Below are positions 9,531 to 17,403 of a stretch of 64,000 bases of DNA, one piece after another. The translations under genes and the position numbers were made by a program. The notes beneath the pieces are model-generated. The model was given only the letters and a program-made list of their open reading frames with translations, did no database searches and was not told the origin of the DNA. Numbering within the stretch: the stretch's first letter is position 1; each line of letters opens with the position of its first letter. This DNA is from Candidatus Methanoperedentaceae archaeon (GTDB taxonomy: Archaea > Halobacteriota > Methanosarcinia > Methanosarcinales > Methanoperedenaceae): positions 4,112 to 68,111 of the forward strand of contig PQAS01000021.1 of NCBI GenBank assembly GCA_003104905.1, given 5' to 3'.

Positions 9531-10913
9531 TTATGTGACCGGTGCGGAATTGCTGCCATAGATACTATTGACCGTTGCCGTATCTCCTGCTACTGCATCA
9601 GTGCTTGTTACATTGATCAATGTGTCTGACCAGCCGGTTATCTGAACCTGACGACTTGCGTTATTTATTGTTACATTGGTCCAATTCCGATATGCAATAT
9701 CATATGTCCCGAATCCCGAACCTGTGATTGTAACTATAGTTGAATTGATTATGGCGGAATTAATGATAACCGGGGGCATGGACACCAGCGGCTTTCTATT
9801 GCTCTCCATATTTCCATCTTTTAGTGCATATATTCCGTACAAACCATCATTCAGCGATGGAATCGTTACAATAATCCCATTATGGGTAATATTGGTCGGA
9901 GTAAGATTGATATTGTTTATTCCGTCTGTTATAGCGATGATCGATGATCGGGTGATTCCATCGACAGTTGTGACAAAATCGTCTCCTGAGATGTTCATTA
10001 CAGTTGTTTGTCCTTCAATGACTTTTTTTGCACTGAGTGAGTAAATCGTCGGAACAATAAGGTCGGAACCGGGCGCTAAACTGCCTGCCACATATGATGC
10101 ATGGCACCCCTGGCAGTCGTTTGGCCCCAGATGTCCGTAGCCGCTGAGTGATGCGGTATTTGTAATATCCCACTGGATGTTATGCAGTGAGTTTGTGCCA
10201 TGACACCTCTCACAATATCGTATGGAATCAGATCCATATGTAGCATTATGAAAATCATGACACATCGCACATTTTGTATTATCGTTATTTATGAATCCGC
10301 TTAAATTTCCCAGCCTGTGATGGGATTTATTATTAAAGGCTATGAATGGGCTCGCGTTCAGATTCTCTTCATGGCATGATTCGCAGCCGCCCCATTTCCG
10401 CCCGCTTGTCTGGTTGACCACTTTGAATTTAGTGTCAGGCGTCATGCTGGAGGGTGCATAAGTTGGTATATAGTGGCCGTCGTCATAATTATCCACAACG
10501 CTGCCGTGACATGATTTACAATGCCCGCTTAATGCGCCCGATGACTCATGATGCGGTTTTCCAATAGCCATTCCATTAAAAGTCGTATTATGACATTGCA
10601 GACAATCCCTGATCATCGTAATACCGCTGCCGTTGGGAAGGACAGGATGACAATTTGTACACCCGAATTCACCTGTCGGAACAAGATTATGATGTGAGTC
10701 AGGTACATCTGAAGCATGACAGTCCCGGCATTTGCTTTCATTAAAATCCACGAATAAAGTATCATATATCCCCATATTTTGATTTGCAGGCGGGGGTGGT
10801 ACCACTGCAAGAACTATGCCAGCAAGCACTAAAAGCATAGATATTAAGATTATATGTACTCTTAATTTATGTTCATAATTTTTATATCCTGTATATATTA
10901 TATTTAATTTCAT
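9531..10913 (-). CDS. Octahaem cytochrome c with two C-terminal IPT/TIG domains (8h-4)
   Basis: 460 residues. A signal peptide (hydrophobic about residues 19-36) is followed by VPPPPANQ and GIYDT, then eight CxxCH motifs (CRDCH, CTNCH, CLQCH, CKSCH, CESCH, CAMCH, CERCH, CQGCH) in about 280 residues. Paired HH residues before several motifs could supply distal ligands. After the last haem, two IPT/TIG Ig-like domains fill the C-terminus, with no membrane helix. A GAGG Shine-Dalgarno sequence precedes the ATG. It is the closest paralogue of 8h-3 at 14408. Haem number, overall length and a separable beta-domain tail recall the OmcZ precursor; this is inference. It heads the unit 8h-4, subtilase, 26h-A, with its own promoter upstream. 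Confidence 0.92.
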   Translation of the reverse strand: MKLNIIYTGYKNYEHKLRVHIILISMLLVLAGIVLAVVPPPPANQNMGIYDTLFVDFNESKCRDCHASDVPDSHHNLVPTGEFGCTNCHPVLPNGSGITMIRDCLQCHNTTFNGMAIGKPHHESSGALSGHCKSCHGSVVDNYDDGHYIPTYAPSSMTPDTKFKVVNQTSGRKWGGCESCHEENLNASPFIAFNNKSHHRLGNLSGFINNDNTKCAMCHDFHNATYGSDSIRYCERCHGTNSLHNIQWDITNTASLSGYGHLGPNDCQGCHASYVAGSLAPGSDLIVPTIYSLSAKKVIEGQTTVMNISGDDFVTTVDGITRSSIIAITDGINNINLTPTNITHNGIIVTIPSLNDGLYGIYALKDGNMESNRKPLVSMPPVIINSAIINSTIVTITGSGFGTYDIAYRNWTNVTINNASRQVQITGWSDTLINVTSTDAVAGDTATVNSIYGSNSAPVT

Positions 10914-11070
10914 TTCTCTCTACCTCAGTTATTTATCTCAATCCATACAGTCTTCAATCCTTTATTCTGACACTCATTTTTAGATAGTAATGAGTCGACA
11001 AGTCGTTATTATTGTCTAAATAACCTCACACCAATCCGTTTTTCCCATTTAAAAGATGGAATCTATTTTG

Positions 11071-11082
11071 GTATATATAAAA
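11071..11082 (-). promoter_or_regulatory. TATA-box promoter of the 8h-4 / subtilase / 26h-A unit
   Basis: The minus strand carries TTTTATATATAC preceded by a purine-rich BRE-like stretch. A start about 25 bases downstream would leave a 5' leader of roughly 130 bases before the 8h-4 ATG. Confidence 0.5.
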
Positions 11083-11227
11083 TCTTCTGTTTGTTCAGTA
11101 AATCAAAAATAAACACAAAATATACCGTTTTTCTCAAAAAAAAGCAACTACGCCACCTACAGCTAAGTTAAACGCATTCATGTCCCATCTATAGTCTAAT
11201 TCCTAAATTATCGCCTGAACGCTGATG

Positions 11228-11277
11228 ACACGGATTACGCGGATTTTCACGCATCCTGAATCAGCGTCAATCCGTGT
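11228..11277. repeat. Imperfect inverted repeat 3' of 26h-B
   Basis: Arms ACACGGATTACGC and GCGTCAATCCGTGT pair with one bulge around a 23-base centre. It lies seven bases beyond the stop of 26h-B. It may be a transcript-end hairpin or a dispersed intergenic repeat unit. Confidence 0.55.
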
Positions 11278-11283
11278 TCCAAT

Positions 11284-14200
11284 TTATTCATTACCTGCAT
11301 GGCACAGCAGACAATTAGCACCTCCTGCCCCCGGTTTGATAGCTGCGTTGTGGAAGTCAACGTTAGCTAGTGTTAAGATGCTGGCATCTTTGTGACATGT
11401 ATCGCACTCACTGGTTAAAGTCTCTGCATGCGGGCGGCTTGTTAGTGTACTGATATTCACAGGCGTTCCCCATTCAGGATCGTTTGTATACGGGCCGTTA
11501 TGGCAGAGGATACAGGCGGATGTATTGATCGTACCGGAATGTCCGTATGGCGTTGCCGTCGTATCAGTTACATCTTTGATATAATGGTTTACAGTCCCGA
11601 CACCGGTGCCGCCGATATACATTCCATTATTGTCATGGCACTGGGTGCAGTTAACCGCGGTAATTACATCCTGTCCTGCCTGCTGATGCTCCGCTACGAT
11701 AGGAGCGCCGTATAATCCCGTCCCGTCATGGCAGTTTTGACAGTTTAAAGGTGTCTTGTAACTGGCGGGATGACCGCCCGGTTGAGCGCCGTCTCCGTGA
11801 CATGCCCAGCATTTCTTGTTTTCTGCATCGACCGTTGCAGATGCGCCGCTGTTCACAGCCTTATGACCTGCAGCGCTGTTATTCATTGCACTGAAATTGA
11901 CAAGTTTGGGTGCTGATGTACTACTTGCATCGTGGCAGGACTTACAATCAGGTCCGCCCTGTATGCCGGGATCAAGACTGTGTGTATAGTTCACGGGCGT
12001 TCCTGAAAGAGCCCCGTTTATGCTGTGGCAGGACTGGCAATTACTGTCTTTGAATCCTCTCATACTGCCGTGATACGCAGATAACAGTACTGGCGGAACC
12101 GGAGACCATTGAGCGCCCCTATAATATGAGCTGCCATTATAATGGCAGCCGGCACACCACTCGGTATTTGTGAGTGCTCCGTTCCTGGTATTGACCGGAT
12201 TATCCATTAATGCAGCCGCCTTTCCGAGTGATGCGGTGTTATGCCTGGTATCGTTGTGGCAGTAGATACAGGCGCTGCCTTCGGATGTCCAGTAGCTTCC
12301 CCATATTGTGCCATTTAAGATATTGGAGGAATGCTTCAGATCATCAGGGACCTTCGGGGATGAAAATCCATTCATTCCACTGCCCTGGTGGCAATCCGTG
12401 CAATTGACTGAATTACTGCTCAAAGATGTTGACCATGTGGCATTCTTTTGCAGATATTGTACAGGATGTATATTCCTGGCAGAACTCAGGTGGCAGCCGG
12501 CACAGTCCACGCTATTATTATGTCTATCTTTTCCGGTATGGCATGTCTTGCACAGACTGGTAGTGACAGATGGCTTTTCGATCGTTGAGAAATGTATCCT
12601 GCCTGTATTATGGCAGTTGGCATTTGTACAATCAGGATTTGATGCCATTGCCGTATGGTTCTGTATGGAAGAGTTCCATGCGGCATTATTCATTTCCGTG
12701 CTGAACGCACTTGTTCCTTTATGGCAATAGGAGCAGTTTGAACTTGCGCCCGAATTATAGGGAGCATCTCCGGTCTTATTATCACCGTAATGGCTCACGC
12801 TTGCATATATTGACTTCGGGCTTCCCGGATCAGTATTTGCGAGGATCATCTCGGTTTTGTTATGGCAATTCACGCACGAATCAATGACATTGGTATAACT
12901 CTTTGTCCTGATATCCGAAGAATTCGAGAAGTGCGCATCAACGACCAGAGCGCCGAACTTTGATTGTATATGGCAGTTGCCGCAATTCTTTGGCATGTTA
13001 TAGCCATTCGGATGAGCATCCGATGGAAGCTCTTCCTCATTGACAATGCCGTCAGCACTTACTGAATCATTCGTGTGGCATCCCCAGCATATCTTATTAT
13101 CAGCTCTTAGCGAGGTTGTGCCGCCTGTATTCAGGTTGATATGGATAGAATCGGATGAATTTATCTTGCTGACATCTACCATTTCAAGAGACTTTCCTAA
13201 ATCATGGCAGCTTATGCAGTCTTTGCCTCCTCCGCCTGATATACCTGTAACATGGGCATCCTGGGAATGGCAGCTTATGCAATTCGTATTTGATTTGTGA
13301 GTGGCTGCCCTGCTTGTGTGGCATGTCCAGCACTGCTCATTTTCCGTAACATCATTACTGGAACTTGCCGCATTATAGGGTTTGGAATTATTATGTGCAG
13401 GTCCGTGGCATGCAAGACAGGGTACGGAATCCTCAAGACTGAACATCGTGCCATTATGAGCCGCAAGAGGTTTCTTGACGTCATAGTTGTATGAATATAC
13501 GGATATGTTGTTTCCGGCCGCTAAGTTAGCAAGAGTGTTGATATTCATCACGTTACTATTGAGTACAGGATGACATTGCGGACAGCCGGGCATCTTTGGT
13601 ATTCCATTCCCTGTACCTGTGATATATGCCCAATTTCCATGACAGAATTCACATGTCCTGTTCTTGTGCACATCCGCAGTCTTTCCATAGACTTTTCCAT
13701 CTGTTCCTTTTGCCGTTTTGTTGCTTGCGTAACCTGTATGGCATCCGGGACATCCCGCATTCTGGTGGTTATTCTTTTTGTGCGCCGAGGCTGCCCTTGT
13801 TGAAGTCTGGCCGTATCTATCCGTATACGGCGATAATGGTTTTGCTCCCGTAACTGTAGAGGTTTTATGGCAATTATCCTGGCCGCAGCCTCCAAATGCT
13901 TTTCCTCCCGCTTCTATTTGCAGATTCGTACGATGATTTACACTGAGGTTATCGGTCAGATTTGCCTCTATTCTCCAGGTTCCGTAGTCAGTATCCGTAC
14001 TGCTTGTGAAATCCGGATATGTATCATATGATACGCTTGCCAGACCATTCTGCCGGGTAATGTTATATTTAGTGGCCTTTAATACCCCTGCGCCGGAATA
14101 TATCTTAAATACAATATTAGCTCCTGATACCGGCTTTCCGCTGTCATCCAGCAGCAGTGCAAATCCTGTAAAATTCGCGCTAAGACTGGCATCGTTTGCC

Positions 14201-14388
14201 TTGCTCACGTAAGGAGCAAAGAGAGAATATCTGCTGCTTGATACATGCAGCTCCTGGGCAAAAGCGTTCGAAGAAAGGATAATTATTGAACACAGTAAAG
14301 CCAATAGTATCCTCAAGTTCTTTGTATCTTCAACCACTCCTTTTTCACTCATTTTTATTTTTTTTCTATCCCTGATTAATCCAATCAT
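11284..14388 (-). CDS. 26-haem c-type cytochrome (26h-B)
   Basis: 1034 residues from the ATG at 14388, which has GGAGGAG 11 bases upstream. The frame is open to 14445, but that longer version would overlap the upstream cytochrome and lacks such a site. Order: signal peptide ending near SNAFA, an Ig/invasin-like domain, then haems. I count 24 CxxCH plus two CX4CH motifs (CGQDNCH at 13867-13887, CTNANCH at 12610-12630), giving 26 sites that line up with 26h-A. The last seven haem sites (20-26) are nearly identical to those of 26h-A in both protein and DNA. It lies 19 bases after 8h-3 and is presumably co-transcribed with it. An exported electron conductor is inferred. Confidence 0.93.
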   Translation of the reverse strand: MIGLIRDRKKIKMSEKGVVEDTKNLRILLALLCSIIILSSNAFAQELHVSSSRYSLFAPYVSKANDASLSANFTGFALLLDDSGKPVSGANIVFKIYSGAGVLKATKYNITRQNGLASVSYDTYPDFTSSTDTDYGTWRIEANLTDNLSVNHRTNLQIEAGGKAFGGCGQDNCHKTSTVTGAKPLSPYTDRYGQTSTRAASAHKKNNHQNAGCPGCHTGYASNKTAKGTDGKVYGKTADVHKNRTCEFCHGNWAYITGTGNGIPKMPGCPQCHPVLNSNVMNINTLANLAAGNNISVYSYNYDVKKPLAAHNGTMFSLEDSVPCLACHGPAHNNSKPYNAASSSNDVTENEQCWTCHTSRAATHKSNTNCISCHSQDAHVTGISGGGGKDCISCHDLGKSLEMVDVSKINSSDSIHINLNTGGTTSLRADNKICWGCHTNDSVSADGIVNEEELPSDAHPNGYNMPKNCGNCHIQSKFGALVVDAHFSNSSDIRTKSYTNVIDSCVNCHNKTEMILANTDPGSPKSIYASVSHYGDNKTGDAPYNSGASSNCSYCHKGTSAFSTEMNNAAWNSSIQNHTAMASNPDCTNANCHNTGRIHFSTIEKPSVTTSLCKTCHTGKDRHNNSVDCAGCHLSSARNIHPVQYLQKNATWSTSLSSNSVNCTDCHQGSGMNGFSSPKVPDDLKHSSNILNGTIWGSYWTSEGSACIYCHNDTRHNTASLGKAAALMDNPVNTRNGALTNTEWCAGCHYNGSSYYRGAQWSPVPPVLLSAYHGSMRGFKDSNCQSCHSINGALSGTPVNYTHSLDPGIQGGPDCKSCHDASSTSAPKLVNFSAMNNSAAGHKAVNSGASATVDAENKKCWACHGDGAQPGGHPASYKTPLNCQNCHDGTGLYGAPIVAEHQQAGQDVITAVNCTQCHDNNGMYIGGTGVGTVNHYIKDVTDTTATPYGHSGTINTSACILCHNGPYTNDPEWGTPVNISTLTSRPHAETLTSECDTCHKDASILTLANVDFHNAAIKPGAGGANCLLCHAGNE

Positions 14389-14407
14389 AACTTTCTTTAC
14401 TCCTCCA

Positions 14408-15769
14408 TTAATTCGTAACAGTTGAAGCATTGGTGCCATAGACACTGTTGATGGTTGCCGTATCCCCTGTCCTGGCGCTGGAACTCAAGACATTTATCGA
14501 TGTGTCAGACCAGCTGATAATCTGTGACGAACGAGTGGTGCTTCCTCTTTTGATCGTTACATTTGTCCAATTATCGTATGCAGGATCATACGTTCCGAAA
14601 CCTGAACCTGTGATCAAAACATTTGTAGAATTAACCTTTCTTGCTGAACCAATGATCACTTTTGGCACACTGACCAGCGGTTTCTTATTGCTCTCAGTGT
14701 TTCCGTCTTTCAGAGCATATATTGAATATAATCCCCTGGTCAAAGCCGGTATTGATACGATAATCTCTGATGAAGTAATATTTGTTGGAGTTATGGTCAC
14801 ATTATTTGTTCCATCGCTAACTACAACGACCGATGATCGTGTAACATTATCAATAGTTGTGACAAGATCGTCTCCGTATATGGTCAATACCGTAGCAGAT
14901 CCCTCAAATACTTTATTTGTGCTGAGCGAAACGATAGTTGGCACAATAAGGTCAAATCCCGGCCCCAGACTTCCCGCTACATACCAGGCATGACAGCCCT
15001 GGCAATCGTTAGGTCCGAGATGACCATAACCTGGCAATTGCGATGTATTGCTAAAATCCCACTGAATATTATGCAATGAAGCTGTACCATGGCATCTCTC
15101 GCAATACCGTATGGAGTCGGATCCATAAACACCGTTGTGTGTATCATGACACATTGAACATTTTGAAACATCCTGATTCCTGAAACCACTCAAATTTCCC
15201 AGCCTGTGATGGGTTTTATTATTAAAGGCTATAGGGGGACTCGCTGTGGAATTCTCTTCATGGCATGATTCACAGCCGCCCCATTTCCTGCCGCTTGTCT
15301 GGTTGATTACTTTGAATTTGGTGTCGGGTGTCATAATGGACGGGGCATAGGTTGGTATAGTGTGCCCGTCGTCATAATTATCCACCAGGCTGCCATGACA
15401 TGTTTTGCAATGCCCGTCTAATGCAGCCTGTGTCTCATGATGCGGTCTTCGGATAGCTATCCCATTAAAAGTCGTATCATGACACTGTATGCAGTCCCTG
15501 ATCAAAGTTATCCCGCTTCCATCTGGAAGCACAGGGTGGCAGTTCGTGCATCCGTATTCTCCTGTTGGCACCAGATTGTGATGCGCTCCCGGTACTCCCA
15601 ATGCATGACATCCTCTGCAATTGTTTTCTGCAATATTAGAGAACAATGTGTCATAAACTCCCATTTTTTGATCGACGGGAGGAGGAGAAACAGCATATGC
15701 CAGACCTACCAATATCAAGTAAACGGTGATCGGCATTAAATAGTATAACAAGAAATGCTTTTTATCCAT
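14408..15769 (-). CDS. Octahaem cytochrome c with IPT/TIG tail (8h-3)
   Basis: 453 residues from the ATG at 15769, which has GGGAG nine bases upstream; an open frame to 15856 adds residues with no signal-peptide logic. The signal peptide runs to about LAYA, followed by SPPPVDQ and GVYDT. Eight CxxCH motifs follow (CRGCH, CTNCH, CIQCH, CKTCH, CESCH, CSMCH, CERCH, CQGCH), then two IPT/TIG domains. It is the closest paralogue of 8h-4, sharing for example YGSDSIRYCERCHG and LHNIQWD. It forms a two-gene module with 26h-B immediately downstream and, unlike the 8h-4 module, has no protease gene between them. Confidence 0.92.
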   Translation of the reverse strand: MDKKHFLLYYLMPITVYLILVGLAYAVSPPPVDQKMGVYDTLFSNIAENNCRGCHALGVPGAHHNLVPTGEYGCTNCHPVLPDGSGITLIRDCIQCHDTTFNGIAIRRPHHETQAALDGHCKTCHGSLVDNYDDGHTIPTYAPSIMTPDTKFKVINQTSGRKWGGCESCHEENSTASPPIAFNNKTHHRLGNLSGFRNQDVSKCSMCHDTHNGVYGSDSIRYCERCHGTASLHNIQWDFSNTSQLPGYGHLGPNDCQGCHAWYVAGSLGPGFDLIVPTIVSLSTNKVFEGSATVLTIYGDDLVTTIDNVTRSSVVVVSDGTNNVTITPTNITSSEIIVSIPALTRGLYSIYALKDGNTESNKKPLVSVPKVIIGSARKVNSTNVLITGSGFGTYDPAYDNWTNVTIKRGSTTRSSQIISWSDTSINVLSSSARTGDTATINSVYGTNASTVTN

Positions 15770-15829
15770 AATTCCTATCTCCCAAGTGTTATTCTCATTT
15801 CCATAATTAAAATAATCAGTAAAAAATAA

Positions 15830-15868
15830 TATGAAAGAAGTGTGTTTTTCCGCCACTCTTCTTTCATA
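15830..15868 (-). terminator. Terminator-like hairpin after 8h-2
   Basis: 11-bp perfect stem TATGAAAGAAG / CTTCTTTCATA with a 17-base loop, seven bases beyond the stop of 8h-2. On the minus strand it is followed by TTATTTTTT. Its stem shares GAAAGAAG with the hairpin behind 8h-1. Confidence 0.65.
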
Positions 15869-15874
15869 ATTTTC

Positions 15875-17233
15875 TCATCTCGTTATCACTTTTGATGCCG
15901 AGCCTGTTGTTGTTGTTACAGTCAACGTGTCGCCTACTGCGGCTGCCGGTGATGTGGTCTTCTTTGCCTTTATCTGGGTAGTACTCCAGCTTGTGATGCT
16001 GTCAGAATAGAATATTCTTCCATCTGCTTTCTTAATAGTCACATACTGGTTGGCATTCTGTGCCGGCTGGGTTCCAAATCCGGTACCTGTGATGGTTATT
16101 ACGCCATTTCTCAACTTCGCAGATGAGATCGTCACCGGTGAGACAACAGTCAGAGCAGACAATTTGCTTGATGTTGAATCAGTGGCGCCGGTCTTCACAA
16201 CCTGTATCTGGTGTACACCTGCTGCTAATGCCGGAACAGTCACAACTATCTCAGAGTTTGTTACTGATGTAGGTGTAATGCCAGTTCCATCCACTTTTAC
16301 CGTAGTCGTGTAGGTATCCTGCACAAAGTTGTCACCCGCTATAGTCACAACAGTAGCCTGATTTGCGGTCAATACTGATGGAGTAAAGCTTGATGCATCT
16401 ATGACTATTGGTCCTCCGAATGGCGGTATTTCACCTGCGTCCCAGAATGCGTGGCATCCGTTGCAGTCCCAGTTGGCTCCGATATGACCGGATCCTGCCG
16501 TTCCGTTCGTAGAAGAATAGTTGTTCTGGATATTGTGGATTGTAGCTACACTGTGGCAGTCTTCACATCTTCTGATATCTAATGCAGTACCCTGCGCGAC
16601 ATGGCACCATGTGCACTGATATCCCTGTGTTACGCCAAAGATCTCATTGTGATGTGAATCCACGTTAGACAATATATCAGGAGTAGAACTGACGTTGCCC
16701 TGATGACAGGCTTCACAACCGCCCCAATATCTTCCGCTGGTTGAATTGAATATCTTGTAGCTTGTATCCGGAGTTACGATTGACACATTATAACTTGGTA
16801 TATAATGTCCATCATTATAGCTGTCAATAAATCCGCCGTGACAGGCTTCACAATTTCTCTGCTGCGCAGGAGCTGTATTGTGATGCGGTCTTCCGGCCAC
16901 AAGGGCGGGATTGGCATAGAACGCCGAACCATTATGGCAGGCTATGCAATTCCTGTCTACCAATACTGACTGTCCGTTCGGACCGGATACTACCGGATGA
17001 CAGGCCGTACACCCATATTCTCCCGTTTGTACAAGGAGGTGATGCCTGTTGGGCACACCTCCAAGGTATGTCGAATTGTGGCAATTTCTGCAATTACTTT
17101 CGGCGAGTTGGTTGACTGATGTATCGTATATGCCAATCGCCTGGTTCGCGGGCGGCGGTGGTATAAATGCCATCGCTATCGCAGCCAGCGCTATAATAGC
17201 GACGACTGAGACTAATATATTTCTTTTATTCAT
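15875..17233 (-). CDS. Octahaem cytochrome c with IPT/TIG tail (8h-2)
   Basis: 452 residues. Signal peptide, then IPPPPANQ and GIYDT, eight CxxCH motifs (CRNCH, CTACH, CIACH, CEACH, CEACH, CTWCH, CEDCH, CNGCH), and two IPT/TIG domains ending in SKVITR. GGAGG lies four bases before the ATG. It pairs with 8h-1: their TIG tails are almost identical while the haem domains differ more. Haem 6 to 7 spacing is short here compared with 8h-1. Hairpins with T-tracts follow both genes, which suggests that 8h-1 and 8h-2 are at least partly separate transcripts. Extracellular electron transfer is inferred from the signal peptide and haem density. Confidence 0.92.
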   Translation of the reverse strand: MNKRNILVSVVAIIALAAIAMAFIPPPPANQAIGIYDTSVNQLAESNCRNCHNSTYLGGVPNRHHLLVQTGEYGCTACHPVVSGPNGQSVLVDRNCIACHNGSAFYANPALVAGRPHHNTAPAQQRNCEACHGGFIDSYNDGHYIPSYNVSIVTPDTSYKIFNSTSGRYWGGCEACHQGNVSSTPDILSNVDSHHNEIFGVTQGYQCTWCHVAQGTALDIRRCEDCHSVATIHNIQNNYSSTNGTAGSGHIGANWDCNGCHAFWDAGEIPPFGGPIVIDASSFTPSVLTANQATVVTIAGDNFVQDTYTTTVKVDGTGITPTSVTNSEIVVTVPALAAGVHQIQVVKTGATDSTSSKLSALTVVSPVTISSAKLRNGVITITGTGFGTQPAQNANQYVTIKKADGRIFYSDSITSWSTTQIKAKKTTSPAAAVGDTLTVTTTTGSASKVITR

Positions 17234-17363
17234 TTTACCTCCTATATTTTATTTTTTGTCATTATGGAACGTGCCTGGAAAATTCGCTTTTATTGCTCCA
17301 TAAATAACTGTAATGCTATGTGTTTTGTATTATGCCAATCATATAATTATAATCAAAAATTTT

Positions 17364-17389
17364 AAAGAAGAGATATAAATCTCTTCTTT
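17364..17389 (-). terminator. Terminator-like hairpin after 8h-1
   Basis: Perfect 11-bp stem AAAGAAGAGAT / ATCTCTTCTTT with a 4-base loop, 15 bases past the stop of 8h-1, followed on the minus strand by AAAATTTTTG. It separates 8h-1 from 8h-2. Confidence 0.65.
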
Positions 17390-17403
17390 CATGGTTTTAT
17401 TTC

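Larger units (their letters stand above)
10914..11283. other. Intergenic region between the two cytochrome modules
   Basis: 370 bases without a gene. It contains a TATA-like promoter for the 8h-4 unit at 11071-11082 and an imperfect inverted repeat at 11228-11277 close to the end of 26h-B. The rest is AT-rich with no ORF I would defend. Confidence 0.7.

Noticed and set aside
14389-14445. Longer N-terminus for 26h-B starting at 14445
   Set aside because: It overlaps 8h-3, adds residues with no signal-peptide character, and the ATG at 14388 has a strong GGAGGAG.
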